Of a DNA stretch of 64,000 nucleotides, positions 41,936-54,605 are shown piece by piece. Where the stretch lies: NCBI GenBank assembly GCA_958510875.1, contig OY294070.1, positions 118,958,703-119,022,702 on the forward strand, read 5' to 3'. Source of the DNA: Endomychus coccineus (lineage: Eukaryota; Arthropoda; Insecta; Coleoptera; Endomychidae). The first letter of the stretch is position 1, and each line of letters starts with the position of its first letter. The notes beneath the pieces were generated by a model. It saw only the letters and a program-made list of their open reading frames with translations. It was not told the origin of the DNA and ran no database searches. Made by a program: the position numbers and the translations under genes.

Positions 41936-44900
41936 ATGACTGAACAAAATAAATTATCAAGATGGTATTTCGGAGGATTAGCATCTGCTGGAGCTGCTTG
42001 TTTCACACATCCTTTAGATCTGTTGAAAGTAACTTTACAAACACAACAGAAGGAAAAAATATCTATTATCAAGTTGACTGCTAAAATCGTGAAAACTCAA
42101 GGTATTCATCATTTATTTTGAAAATCAAACTTGTTATTTGCTATAATTGGGAAATTCTTTTCAGTAGATAAATATCAAATTACAATTTGAAATGTCAAAT
42201 TCCAGAATTATGGTCCTGAATCAGCCAATATTACTATAATAATTTATAGATTTTATTCATATTTATTTTTGCTCCTTAGACTGGAAAGGAAACAAAAATA
42301 AAAGATTTTTTTTTGCTTACCCATTGAGAATAATTTAAGGCCCACAAATTTTACATATTCCTTTGTAATCATGTCCTGAATAGTAAGCTGCTCAAAATAG
42401 GAAAGGCTTCAAAGTGGGATCAATTTATACAGTAACAGTTTACATCATTCAAGTAAATGCTACATACAAGGTTGTTCCTTGTAATTGCCTATCAAAATAG
42501 ATTTCTTATGTAATATTGAAGCATTAGCTCCAATCTATTGAAGCATTACAAATTTATGTTATACTTAAAACTGGAAAAAATGCTTGATAGGCTCATCCGG
42601 GATTGGTTGAATAACCTCTCCATGAAAACCAATTTGCTCATCGACCAGATGCTGCCAACTATGAAGCTTATGAAACATAGAGATAATACTGAGATCACCC
42701 TTTAAAGTGCTTTGTACTATTCCTTGTTCAACTCATTTACTAGGGCTCGAAGGACCACAATATTAAAGAAGCTTGCGTCTTTTAATACACTTTAAACTGT
42801 ATGTCATCTTGCTAACATATTATCATTTCAAGGTAAAACACTCATAGCGCGAGTCACAAAGCGCTCTAAGCCTTATCGACGAAATCAGAACGATTTTGAG
42901 TTGTAATCAGAGGCGTAGCAAAGGCGGAGTCAAATTCCGAAGTTTTTCCTAACTCTTGCAGAAATGTGATATTTTAAAGTTTTGTTTGTCTAGTGGTATC
43001 GACCTTTATTGTCGTCAAGTACTGAAGTGAGGGGGCGCAAATGAATAAACTGTCCCCGGCGCGAATTGTCATCGCTACGCCTCTGGTTTTAATGTTTTTA
43101 ACATCCTGCCATTAGTAAATGCAAAGGCCCTGAACATAATAATGAAAAGATTCTTGAAACCTCCCAAACTATAATGGTTTCGTTCACAAAGAATGTGAAC
43201 TTCCTTGGCCCCGATGGTAATAAACTATTTGAAGATAGTTTTGTTTTACATTCACAGGTATCACATCTCTGTATAATGGATTATCAGCCTCCTTCCTTAG
43301 ACAAATGACTTATTCTCTTACGAGATTTGGAATATATGAAGTTACCAAACAATCTTTCGGGAGCGACCCCAATTTTTTAACAAAAGTTGGTATTGCTGCC
43401 ATGGCTGGTGCTGCTGGAGGATTTGTTGGGACCCCTGCAGATTTAGTTAATGTTAGGATGCAGAATGACGTGAAATTATCTCCGGAAATGAGGAGAAAGT
43501 AAGTATGTTTATAATTAATGTATTTTGAACATGACATTTGAGAGAAGACGCCTTTATTTGCTCCCGTAATAAATAGGTTAGTGAAAGAGTTCAATCTATA
43601 GAAATAGATAAATTGATTTTAACTAGCTTTTATTTTCTTTTTTTAATTATTATCCTAAGTAATATTTTATAATAATTCAATATTTCAATCATGTATTAGT
43701 TTTGTTTGTTAATGATAATCAAAAATCTTGCAAGGTTTTTTCAATGATGTATTAACAGGCAATTAATTGGTTCTTTATTTTGCAGTTATAAACATGCTAT
43801 TGATGGACTATTCAGGGTATACAAAGAAGAAGGTTTATTAAAATTGTGGTCTGGAGCATCTGCAGCAACAGGCAGAGCGATATTCATGACCATAGGACAA
43901 TTATCTTTTTATGATCAAGTTAAAAGCACGCTGTTAACAACAAGTTACTTCAACGATGACCTAATCACACATTTTGCAGCTAGTTTAGCAGCAGTAAGTA
44001 ATAAAGAAGTTTAAATAATCTTTACCATTGATATACATATGTCTTCAGCCAAAATAATGGAACTATTATTGCTCCCAATTTTCCAATTATTATTTTTGGC
44101 ATAAGTCAGCGTAATATGTAATATCTAATGTCAAACTTGTATTGAATTCTTCAAGTCATAGACTTATAAATGCCCCAGAAAGAAAACCGGAGCAATATTT
44201 TTCGACTATAACTGATATGTTACCTTTGAGGGTTTTTACGCAAGTTTGAGGTTATGGAACGTTTACAGTACGGTTTGCTCTGATTCGGATGATTTTTTTA
44301 AGAGATCCAAACACATACTTTATAGGACAATAATTTGGGAAACGGCTGCTTTAATCAAAATGTTGAGGGAATAACTTATTTTTTCTAAATTAAACGAAGA
44401 ATCTGAAAATGGGACATATTTGAAAAATATACAATGGTGTAGGAAATAGGGTTTGAAACACCCTCGTAATTACGCCACTGGGCAATTTTGTTGGAAGTTT
44501 CTAGTGTCAAATAATAGGTACCTATTTTAGGAGCAATCGAACCAAATTTGGTCAAAATCGCTGCAGCGGTCAAAGATTTGGCTCTGATGGAGATGAAGTG
44601 ACACTCTCTCTGTCATAAGAATTTCAGTAAATTTGAAAGCTCTTATATTCACCATTATCGCAACATTAAATAGGGGTTAGAATAAGGTTATTCTTTTCTC
44701 TTTATACGTTTTATTTAATTTAAGAACTTCCACTGCGAAGGTGATAGGTATCTGGGAATGCGATGATTTTCCAAAAATTGAAGTTGAATACAATTTATAA
44801 AGTAACTTAACAATGTTAATCAGGTCTAAGAATACACAATTCAAAGTTCTTCAATAAATATCTGCTTAGAATTACGAACGAATCAATGTACCAATATTTT

Positions 44901-47699
44901 ACGATGTTACAACATGATCCTTATGTACATATAAATAAAGACCAATTTGATAAAGGTTTAAAATACGAATTTACATCTACGACGAATTTATCGATAGATA
45001 AAGTTTGTGACACCCTTTATTTCAATTCTTTGAATTAGGTTTTGAAAATAATTCATTCTTTTAAGCTATTGCATATAGCTTTTATCGCGGGCTTTGAGCG
45101 CGGCGACCGAATCAAGAAATTCCGTAACGAAAAATAATGTAAGACCTAAACACCTAACATGTGTCAAATTAATTAATTAATTTGAAGTTTCTAAAAGTGA
45201 GAAATTTCGCTATTTTATACGAATGTTATAACACTCTAGCGCTTTAGAATCCGGGATTTTCACGTGGCCTATCGAAATTAGAAGGTTCGAATTATCTAAA
45301 AACATAATTGCATGAACTCCAGACGTCCTCTGTAATTAGCTACGAACGAAATCATTTTGACATATGCCTCTAGGAGCTCGCTACGCGTCAGTTAGAGTTT
45401 ATACGTTAGACGCGCGTAGCAGAGACCTGAGAGTACCTGTTTCTATTAAGCTATTGCAGATATTGCATATAGCTTTTATCGCGGGCTTTGAGCGCGGCGA
45501 CCGAATCAAGAAATTCCGTAACGAAAAATAACAGGAACTCGATTATGTTGCGCTCTCTCGGGTGACTAATATTGAAAAATTGTATATCACGACAAAAAAC
45601 GATAATTCTACATTCAAGTTTTATAATAATCGATGGCAAGCTGCATCGACTGCATCTTTGTTGCAAAAATTCAAAAGACTGCCTTTAAATAGTGTTCAGA
45701 CGACAGCTCAAAGTGTCTTAGATTTCATTAGTAATAGAAATGGCATTTCAATAATGACTTCCAATTGCCAAAGTCTAAATAGTCCCAAATACGATTTACA
45801 AAATTCAGTTACGAGACAAACAAATGTGTTACTTCTTACCGAAACTTGCATGGCGCATGATAATCCGATTGAAATACCTAATTTCAATTGTATTGTTCAA
45901 TTCAAACGAGATACTGTTCCAAAAGGTGGGGTAGCTATTTACCAAAATAATAATAATGTTACTAATATTATGACTCCGAATATTGAAATACATATTGCAC
46001 ACGTTAGCGATGTTAATGTTAGGCGCTCATTTGTTGGAAATATTTGTGCGTGCTTATGCAAACTTAGAAATGGCCTACACATAGTCATGGTAGCAATTTA
46101 CATTCCTCCGAATCCAAAATTGGACGAGGTAGAGCATTTTATTCATCGCACTTTACTGGAGTACACTGAAGAAGGGTCGAAAATACTTGGTACAAATGGT
46201 AATAAATTTCCACTTATCTTGGCTGGCGATTTTAACATCAACTTCGCTGATAAAAAATCAGAGCGGTTGACAACTTTTCTTTCGGAAAAATTGAATTTGA
46301 AAATGTATTATGATCCACAAGAATCCACAACAAAATATGGGACCCCCATTGACGCGGTATTTTCCAGATATTTAGAGGATATCAAGTCTCAACCTTATGT
46401 CTCTTATTTCAGTTATTCAGTTACCATAAACCTATTGTTTCAATGATAACAAATTCCTGAATAACCTACATGTATTGTAAGATAATTAAAATATTTTAAA
46501 CCATATTAACTTCTCATTTATTCAATAAAAGAAAAAAATTTGTTTTCTTATCGGTCACCACGCTCAAAAGTAACTTGAATTAATATCAAAGAAAAAACTT
46601 GAATTAAAATATCAAAGAAAAAAAAATACTGCATAAATTAAAAAAAATAAATAATTATAATTGCATAAGTTGAGAAAAAATGCTATGCAATAGCTTTACC
46701 GCGGCAGTCCCCGAGTGCCACACGTATCTTTTTTATTGTATATTTTTATGACTCGCTGTACAACCTGCTTTTCTCCTTTATTTTTCTGGAAATTGGATAT
46801 TTTTACTAAGAGATTTCAGAACTTCAAGTTTTTCCGGAAATGACATCAACTTTCGGTTTTCAAATGGAAGGTTCTGCTGTATATTATTGCATTTTTGAAA
46901 TCTACATAATTTTCTGAATCCGATGATACCCTGTAATTGATATATTTATTGTCAGAATGCTCTTTTTATTTTTGATCTAGAGAGCCCAATTATTCCAAAT
47001 TATCAAAATAATGCTAAAAAGTTGTGGTTTGAAATATTTGCAAAAAAGTAGACCAAAACTAAATTTTTTCAAATCTTACCACAATGGTAGGTACTCTGTC
47101 ATGATTTTTGAAAGTGCCATCAATGGAGAATCCATTTTCATTTTATGGATTATGCTAGTGTAGCATTATTTCATGGTTATGTCTCTCTTGATGAAAAAAT
47201 AAAATTACGAATTAAATATCTATCATGCAGATTAAAACAATGTAATAATATACTGTGCTTCTTAGTGAAGATATCCAATGTTGCACCGCTCAGAAATATA
47301 GCTAGAAAAATAATGGAAAAAAAGGGGGTGTACTATTACTGTATCACAAATTATATAATATGGAACATGAGAATCAAATTTTGAATCGACCTGCCTACTC
47401 CTAATTCGTTGTATTTCAGTTTACAGCTCTGATATTCAAATTTTAATTTTTTTCAGGGTGCCATAGCAACAACGTTAACACAACCTTTAGACGTCTTAAA
47501 AACAAGAGCTATGAACGCAAAACCTGGCGAATTTAAAAGTCAGTGGGAGCTGATAAGGTATACGGCCCAATTGGGACCAATGGGTTTCTTCAAAGGTTAT
47601 GTTCCTGCATTTGTAAGATTAGCGCCCCACACTGTTATTACATTTATGCTTCTTGAACAACTTAGGATTAATTTTGGAGTTGTGAAGATTTATAGTTAG
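41936..47699 (+). CDS. SLC25A10: Mitochondrial dicarboxylate carrier
   Basis: Four coding exons, 41936-42101, 43258-43498, 43786-43993 and 47457-47699, join in phase to 285 residues (human protein: 287). The three SLC25 signatures are present: PLDLLKV in repeat 1, PADLVNVRMQ in repeat 2, PLDVLKTRAM in repeat 3. PADLVN, MQND and the LRQMTYSLTRFGIYE helix are characteristic of the dicarboxylate carrier subgroup. The carrier exchanges malate or succinate for phosphate across the mitochondrial inner membrane through six membrane helices. All donors are GT and acceptors AG. A non-coding 5' exon is implied by the acceptor at 41928. Intron 1 holds a hAT-like MITE and intron 3 (3.46 kb) a Helentron fragment; neither disturbs the exons. 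Confidence 0.93.
42908..43085. mobile_element. hAT-like MITE in DIC intron 1
   Basis: 178 bp with CAGAGGCGTAGC at the left and its complement at the right. The 8-bp duplication is GTTGTAAT (42900-42907) and GTTTTAAT (43086-43093), one mismatch. Termini and duplication length fit the hAT superfamily. Confidence 0.75.
45061..46740 (+). mobile_element. Helentron (Helitron2) fragment in DIC intron 3
   Basis: AAGCTATTGCATATAGC at 45063 is inverted near 46680-46705 (TGCTATGCAATAGCTTTA), forming subterminal inverted repeats. A block of about 75 bp, GCATATAGCTTTTATCGCGG onward, occurs at 45071-45145 and again at 45466-45533. The second leads straight into coding sequence for the end of the helicase. 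This suggests two 5' ends, either a non-autonomous copy beside a larger one or an internal duplication. Most of the Rep/helicase protein is missing. Confidence 0.72.
45538..46446 (+). pseudogene. Helentron helicase end fused to EEP endonuclease
   Basis: The frame DYVALSRVTNIEKLYI at the start is helicase motif VI of a PIF1-type helicase. An endonuclease/exonuclease/phosphatase domain follows: ISIMTSNCQSLN, LLLTETCMAHDN, KGGVAIY, AGDFNINF and TTKYGTPIDAVFSR. The helicase-plus-EEP order is the mark of Helentron-type Helitrons, whose endonuclease was acquired from a non-LTR element. The SYFSYSVTIN end corresponds to the usual S-YFSYH-P terminus. The ~300-codon frame is open, but the rest of the protein is absent and the expected final His motif (SYH) is changed. 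Confidence 0.8.
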
Positions 47700-49760
47700 T
47701 TACATATGTAATATTGGGATATAATGATGCAAAGGTGTAACTATGGTGGAATTTGAGAAACGTCTGGGAATAATTTGGTTTTTGGGACTACTATTAGTAC
47801 ATTTAGTAATCAACGATATGAATGCATATACATTGATAGCATTTTATTTATGATATTATTTAATAACGGTTCTTATTTAACTTGGAACAATGGATAGGTA
47901 AGATAAGAGGTAAGTTTCAAACTAAAGAATTCTAGTCAAATATTCAATAAAAATGAATTGCTTCATAGATTTCTATAAGCTCATAAACATAATTAGATAA
48001 TGTTTATTATGAAACTAGAAAATGTGTCGGTATAACTGGACCACCTTTTTCTATTACCAAGACACGACCTTTAAGTTACCATAATCATAATTTAGAAGGC
48101 AGTTTTCTTGAAGAGAAGATTTGTAGCAGCTGAACCAGCTGCTTAACATAGAGATAGGTCTCCTTGTATTCTATAGTTCGTTCGAAACCAATTGGCAGTA
48201 AATGTAAACAAGAATATGTGTACGATAATATTCGCCTTAGGCGGTTGTCATAGTATATATTTTTTAACTTACAACCATGGTAATAGTTCGGTAAAACAAA
48301 TACCTATTTTGATAAATCACTACTACATGAAGTAGGTTTTTCAAGAATTCACATACAAAACACCTGGACCTACCAAAATTACACTAGCAACTAAAATCTG
48401 AAGCGATATTGCGGCTGATAATTCAATAGTGGTGCGATTACCACTCGAATACACGTCCACAGCCAGTTGGAATCGAATAAACTTAAGACTTCTTGATTTC
48501 AACAAATTTCTAACGCTGTGGAATAAGTGCCAAGACACTTTGACACTTCAAGCCACAAAAAATATAGAATATTAAACACTATTTTGTCGCTGCAATTTTT
48601 CATTAAGTCCTGAGATGTAAATGCAGAACGTGAACGATGCTATAACCATCTAAAAAGATAAAATTTAAACTACTTTTGGCCGGAAAATACCCATGGCCTA
48701 GTTACCCCGTGCCGGATACCCCGATGCACTTTACTGAATCTTCAGTTCCAACATTCGATGACATTTAGGAAACAATATATTCATTAAACATTGAAGTATT
48801 GATGTAAAAGATCTTCCCTAATCAAATTTAGCGGATTCCCATTTTAAAAATTATCAATACAATCTATTAAACCAATAATGCAGTTCCGATGGAAAAAAAT
48901 GGAATCATTTGTATTATTTGAATTTGATGTTTTTAATTCTGGGGATAGTCAGAAGATCTTTATTTGATTTTCCAAATTTTGTGCAAAATCTTCGAAATTA
49001 TCGGAGATTCATTAAACATGGCCAATCGTTTTCCATTTATGTTAATGAGCTCTACAATACCATTTTATCTGTTCAATGCTCTTGAACATGTAGCTTTGGT
49101 GTCACTTAAAATGTTCCTATATTCTTTGGCATTTTTGAAAGATCTTGGTTTTTTACACCCATAACCTTTCCAACAACTGGTTAGATTTGTTCACTCACGA
49201 ACTCGATTATTGTTTTGATCCAAAAGAGATTTGGATCTTTTTTAAACCGTTAACTTCCGTATTTAGAAAGTTCACGATTTAACATAAGCGGATTTCTTTA
49301 GACCAAAATTTTCCTGTTACTTGGGTACCAAACAATTGAAATTTTTAGGATTACTTTGTTTTCTCATATAATAATTATTATGAAATGGAAGATTCTTTTC
49401 TAGTCACTGAAAAAAGTTTGATTATTTTTCATTACCGAAATAGGTACCTAACCTACCCATTTTCTTTAGTTCTGGTCCAATTTCAGAGCAGAATCGGTAT
49501 CAATTTGTTTAATGATTTAATTCCTTTACAACTAATCTATGTTTATGTTTATAATTTATAACTAATGGGTCCCATTTTATATTCAGGTTGAATATAACAT
49601 TCAGTTCTCATATTTGAAATTGATGGGTAGTTTCACATTTCTGATTGGATTTGAAGCTGAAGAATCGATTAATGATCCAATTATACATTTCCTATACCCA
49701 AACGGCATATTAAATGATTATTTCAGTTGTTTGAGACATCTGAGTGGAGAATGTTTTTTT
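47700..49760. other. Flank downstream of DIC
   Basis: Likely includes the DIC 3' UTR; an AATAAA occurs at about 47946. CATAGAGATAGG at about 48149 resembles one end of the local P-like CATAGAGAT family, without a partner end. No gene is supported. Confidence 0.4.
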
Positions 49761-49761
49761 T

Positions 49762-50074
49762 TTGTGGGAGGTGGTTGAAACCCTTTATGGGCACCTTATG
49801 GTCCTGTAACATCCCATAAGGTAGTGTGGGAGTCCCTGAGTCCCGAACTTAATCACCTCAGATATACCCACTAAACACTCCACCTCGTGTGGTAGGCTCG
49901 ATCCTGCAACCAGGGCAGTCTCGATGACACTTGGGCTTGACAGCCCATTGTATCTTGCCGCACCACTTTCTCGGGCCATCGGAAAAATTCCGTAGTCGCT
50001 GGATTCGAACCCGCGACCGGCAGCCACAGTGATTAGAAGATCGATGCTTCTACCACTGAGCTACCAGGCCCTGT
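49762..50074 (-). repeat. tRNA-derived SINE
   Basis: The minus strand starts GGGCCTGGTAGCTCAGTGGT (A-box-like) and has GGGTTCGAATCC (B box) about 50 bases later. About 200 bp of unrelated body follow, ending in a run of A at about 49765-49755. ACATTCTCCA at the 3' flank and ACATATCTCCA at the 5' flank may be the target duplication. Box spacing and the A-tail fit a SINE rather than a functional tRNA gene. Confidence 0.75.
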
Positions 50075-51037
50075 TGGAGATATGTTTAATACAATTTATT
50101 CGATATAATCGTCTTTTTGTAGTTCATCCAACATAAAATAAGCTTCGGTGTCACATTGGCAACTTATTATGCCAAATTATGGTGCTTCAGGTAATAAATC
50201 AGTTGAAACAATATGATTATGCTATATTATATGAAAATGAATCTGCAATGGTTTATTATTTTATGAAATAAGATTACGCTAAAAGTGCCAATTAATTGAA
50301 AATTATACATACTGTTGAAAATGGTTGTTTATCATCGTTTGTAACTTTGAAGTTGTTACAAATGATTTAATAAAAATCTAACTATAAATTGTTATACTAT
50401 TTTGAATTATGTAATTGTTAATACAGTATCCAATACAAATCAAATTGGTTGAAATATAAATTATGAATATTTAAAAGTTATGAAATGTGTAATTTTAGAT
50501 TATTATATTTGTATGAAACATGTTTATTGGGAATTGTATTATAATTGAAATGTTTATAATCCGCGAGCTGTTTATAGCGGTTTTTAATGATTATATTTCC
50601 AACGTATCTGAATTAGTAAATATTCATGGTTAATTACATATTCATTACAATAATGGAAATTGGATTTGTTGAGCAATAGAATATCGATTTAAAAATATTG
50701 AAATTTATAATTTCATGCATATTATATTTTTTATTATACCTGCATCATAATCCTTGCATAATGAACTGAAAAGCATGCGAGAATGCAACAACTTTTTATT
50801 TATGGGTATGTTCAAATTACATCAAAAATGGAAAAAAAGAACAATTATTTCAAGTAAATGTTGAATTTACAGTGCTGATTGTTTGAGATTTGAATGCTAA
50901 TATCGAGATCTGCATTTTAACTGGCCCTATGAACATCTTTACAATGATGATGTCGTTAATGTCATATCTGATCTATTGATATAGCGATAACTGACGGTGT
51001 TGATTCAATTGTTCCACCTTAACGACTCCATCAATGA

Positions 51038-51598
51038 CATAGACCTATTATCCTAAGGAGACGAAACATCTCATTCATAAAACTCCATTTGACTTGTCGC
51101 AATGATTACATGAAATATGACAAAGAAAACGGACCTCTTTGTCGCCGAGTCATTATTACTCCTTATTGGCAACCCTGTAACTATGATTGAAAACTTGATA
51201 CCACTTGTAAGGCAACACCGCTTCGAAATAGCTACGAGAAATACGAAAGTTGTCAAATTGCGTAGTACAGATCCAAGTCCCCATTCATAAAAGGTGCGCG
51301 GCGTTGTCGCTTTCTGAACAAATGATGCAATGGAATGGAATAGTTCTATATTTAAAAATTTAAATATTCTATAATCCGATTGTTACCATAAATTATGGAA
51401 TATTTTTCAGAGAAAACGACATTTCAACAGTATTGCTCCTAATATAACGAATAAATAATGCTATGAACGTTCTTATAATAAACAAATCTCAATCCGGCAC
51501 ACAGAACAACTAATCCGGCAACGGCACATTCCATACGGCCATACTTGTAATATACAGCGGTCTGAGTGGCCCGAAATTTGGCAATGCCCTAGTCTATG
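51038..51598. mobile_element. P-like MITE (CATAGACC family), reversed copy
   Basis: Starts CATAGACCTATTATCCTAAG and ends CCCTAGTCTATG. Flanks are ATCAATGA (51030-51037) and AGCAATGA (51599-51606). It is the reverse complement of 20575-21656 without the nested element. Confidence 0.78.
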
Positions 51599-51606
51599 AG
51601 CAATGA

Positions 51607-52001
51607 GCTTCGAAACTTTCGTTTTGTTCACTGCAGACTGCTCGAGCTGCGAGATTCCTAAACTACTTGACGTACCTACAATATCATCCACAAAGATGCT
51701 ACAAAAGGCGAGAATTTGCCAAAAGTATTCATCCTCACGACTTTCTTATGCATTTTCCTTTGGTTCTAAAAACACCCACTCTGTCTGTGGTGTTATTTTC
51801 CAGGCATAAGGAAAAGTACTTGTTAAATATCTGAACATCAATATCAGGATCGTCGATAACTGCAAATTTTCGACCCTTCCCAGTTTTCGATGGACGGATG
51901 CAAATAATCAGTGCAGATCCTTCTTCTGTAATGTCCTTTATGCGCAAATCACTCATTTTGTACCTTCTCGAAGACCAAAAAAACACCACAAATAGCGACA
52001 A
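51607..52001 (-). pseudogene. Crypton-like tyrosine recombinase fragment
   Basis: The minus-strand frame SSRRYKMSDLRIKDI, ALIICIRPSKTGKGRKFAVI and KGKCIRK parallels CRRDELVKMEIGDI, ILIVRIPDSKTRISRVFTIV and KGRCMKQ in the intact gene at 29829-30923. The catalytic Arg of the first box is kept. The frame breaks after IRKS; the His-x-x-Arg box and nucleophile Tyr are not found. The P-like MITE at 51038-51598 adjoins its downstream side. Confidence 0.68.
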
Positions 52002-52077
52002 CTGTGAAAAATAGGAAAGTGTGAATATTAATGAAAAACTTCGTACATCTGTAGAAACTAAAGAATTTTTAGGTTAA

Positions 52078-52113
52078 TGGTAATAATAATAATAATAATA
52101 ATACTTATTCTCA
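52078..52113. repeat. AAT microsatellite
   Basis: About nine consecutive AAT/TAA triplets. Confidence 0.85.
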
Positions 52114-52599
52114 GAAAAGAGTATACTTTAAACATTTGATTTATAATTGTAAATGCATGTAATCAAAGCTGATATGTGCTGAGAATTAACTCAACTAAAT
52201 ATTATACTAAAAAACAAATTATTCATAATATAAATTCATTAGAACATTTATTTAGCCATATACTTATGTGTGTTTATCCACAAAATGATGAGCGTATCTA
52301 TTTGTATGTTTTATTGTGTGCATGTGTAATCGTGTGTCTCTCTGTAAAATTTCTTTGAAAACCTTATATTACCTCTAATACTAGAGGCATTTGGTTATAT
52401 ATTTTAGGACTCAGGAATAATAGACCTTTTAATTAGAGAAGATGGTCTTATGATGATTAATCTTCTGTTTATTTGGGCTCGAGTCTCATACCATAATTTA
52501 GTAAACGGTTTCTAGTTTTATGCATGAAGTTAGTAACTGCAATGGTAAAATAAATACCTTGTGTTCAAAATGTTGGTCCCATTATATAGGTTTTTAGTT

Positions 52600-52990
52600 T
52601 TTTTTTTCATGTACAGAATTTTTAAAAGTAATTTTTGACATATCTCTGAAGGATGAATAGCAGTTTCATATGCCCCGCCCCAATTTATTATACACTATTT
52701 TATCAGATTCCACAAAAGCTTCATATACTAATTTTTTGTTGTTTTGTCGAGGATGTTTTTTAGTTGATTTAATTTATAAATTAGTTTTCTCATTCTTAAA
52801 ATCAAGTTATTATTATGGTTTTGCCACTTTAAATGTTGATCCAATTCCACCCCAAGGTAACGTATACTGTCTGTTCTGTTTACCGTAATTTTACAATTCC
52901 CTGTTGAGAAGCATTCATCTTGATCATGTATGATTATTTTATCCTTATTAGGGTTATCCACAATTGTTCTTAGCAATTGAATGCATGAAA
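52600..52990 (-). pseudogene. LINE reverse transcriptase C-terminal fragment
   Basis: Minus-strand frames give DSIRYLGVELDQHLKWQNHN, RMRKLIYKLNQLKNIL, then LVYEAFVES and GGAYETAIHPSEICQKLLLK. YLGV-LD--L-W--H and the distal SxL-YG---WGG block are the thumb region of Jockey/CR1-type reverse transcriptases. A frameshift and a small deletion between them remove part of the second block. Confidence 0.72.
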
Positions 52991-54088
52991 TTTGTGGTAG
53001 GATGCTAAATCTATTCCACTTTTTATTTCGGGTAAAAAGTTATGCTATGCATATGCTTATGCATATTCAGCTATAAACATTACTAATTAGATGAATTGTC
53101 AAACAAGCTTGTAAACAACAATTGGTATCTCCATGTCAATAATAGGCACGGATTAGACGTATTAAGATATAAGAAATATTATTCTCATTTAAAATTTATT
53201 TACAACTTTTATTTTTGGAATCATAATGCAGGTATAATAACAAAATAGCATATGATACACGTGTACAAGTGCCTCTAAAGCACTTGCTACGTTAAGGGCA
53301 CACTTTAAACTCGTTGCGCGTGCTTTACAGGCTCACTTTATAATATACTATTATGAAAAAATATTAATGTTCAGTCGGAATTGTATTATAATAAAAAAAT
53401 TTTAAAATCTGAGTTGATCGAAAGTTTTAAAATGTTTTTAATAATTCTGGTGGAAACTTATGGGAATAGTAAATGTTCCTGGTCAATACGAACATTTCCA
53501 AATGTTATGAAATTTATAATTTTTTTAATTTTTGTTGTGAAACGTTTTCAATATTTGTAAACTATTATAATGATAATAATATATAATTTTCCAATAATTG
53601 TAAAGGAAGCAAAAAAGTTAAAAATAAGAGTTGTTATATGAATATATAAGCATTTTCTAAAACCATTTTAGTGCCAAGTAGAAATTTACAATAGTATTTT
53701 TATCATAATTTATTTTTTTTACTCTATAATTTTATAATTGTTGAATAAAATCTATTTATTTAATAAAACTGTTGCGTAAATGTTGATATTTTATTTAGTC
53801 AACCTGAATATTGTTCTCCTGATGGTGAAAAATAAAGATAATCGAATGGTATTTGAAAATTTGGCATTATGAACCAAGCAATATTTTTAGACGAATCTAT
53901 TTATAGCCCTTAGAAAATGTAAATGTAAGTAACAATCGTATCCATAAGATTACAATAAAACAGCTATAACAATAAGAACTCACAAAAACAATACAGGATT
54001 AACGTACAATGATTCTTGACCTAGGTATAAATTATATGTAAATTCTTGGGAAATAGGGGTCATATAACACATATGTCAACTATATTTT

Positions 54089-54124
54089 CGTCTTTACGTA
54101 CGTTTCGGTCTCACGATGGTCATG
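54089..54124 (-). ncRNA. Partial hammerhead ribozyme (PLE)
   Basis: The minus strand keeps TCGTGAGACCGAAACGTACG and TAAAGACG, the stem II 3' half, GAAA, stem III and cleavage region. The CTGATGA box is replaced by CATGACCA, so the motif is broken. Confidence 0.6.
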
Positions 54125-54364
54125 AAACTGACATTTACATAGGATTAACGTTCTGTTTCAACCTTGAGAATTAGATAACCTAAATCTCAGCCTGAACTTG
54201 AAACACGATAATTCATGGCTGATTAAGTTTTTTAGAACACATTATTTATTATTGATATTAATTAATGTACTGTACGACGTAATTACAAATTATTTAATTT
54301 TAATACATAAATATTGCTTTTTAAAATAATGAATATTTTAATTCAACACCTGATAGTCAAGGGA

Positions 54365-54421
54365 TATATTCGACCCATCACGTGATCATCGCTCTCGCGG
54401 ACCACAGGCTGGGAACCACTG
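54365..54421. mobile_element. Terminal fragment of a hAT-type element
   Basis: The complement reads CAGTGGTTCCCAGCCTGTGG then TCCGCGAGAGCG, the classical CAGTGGTTCCCA start of many hAT elements. The opposite end was not found. Confidence 0.6.
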
Positions 54422-54504
54422 CTCTAAAGTTATGTTTTTGGGAAACATCGAGAAGCTCAAAAGTAGTACAAAAGAGTATTCATAAGATAAAGAAGTCAAA
54501 AGTG

Positions 54505-54605
54505 TGTAGCTTAAAACGGGCAACTATTTCGCCTTTTCGGGCTCATCAGCAGAACGAGTAGTGTGATGTCATCGGGCAACTGTTTTATCTGTGATACACT
54601 GACTC
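54505..54605 (-). ncRNA. Hammerhead-like motif of a different type
   Basis: The minus strand reads CTGATGA, then GCC-CGAAAA-GGC, then GAAATAGTTGCCCG. Core boxes and stem II are present; stem III pairing is poor. A related stretch, AAAACAGTTGCCCG, lies about 50 bases upstream on the same strand, hinting at a tandem arrangement. No coding region of the parent element was found nearby. Confidence 0.5.

Noticed and set aside
45562..46446. The endonuclease frame as part of a LINE or of the DIC transcript
   Set aside because: The helicase motif VI directly before it identifies a Helentron, and the DIC exons join in phase without it.
49960..50074. A possible functional tRNA gene on the minus strand (A-box and B-box sequences)
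   Set aside because: The cloverleaf cannot be closed, and the sequence runs on into a 200-bp body ending in an A-tail, so it is called a SINE.
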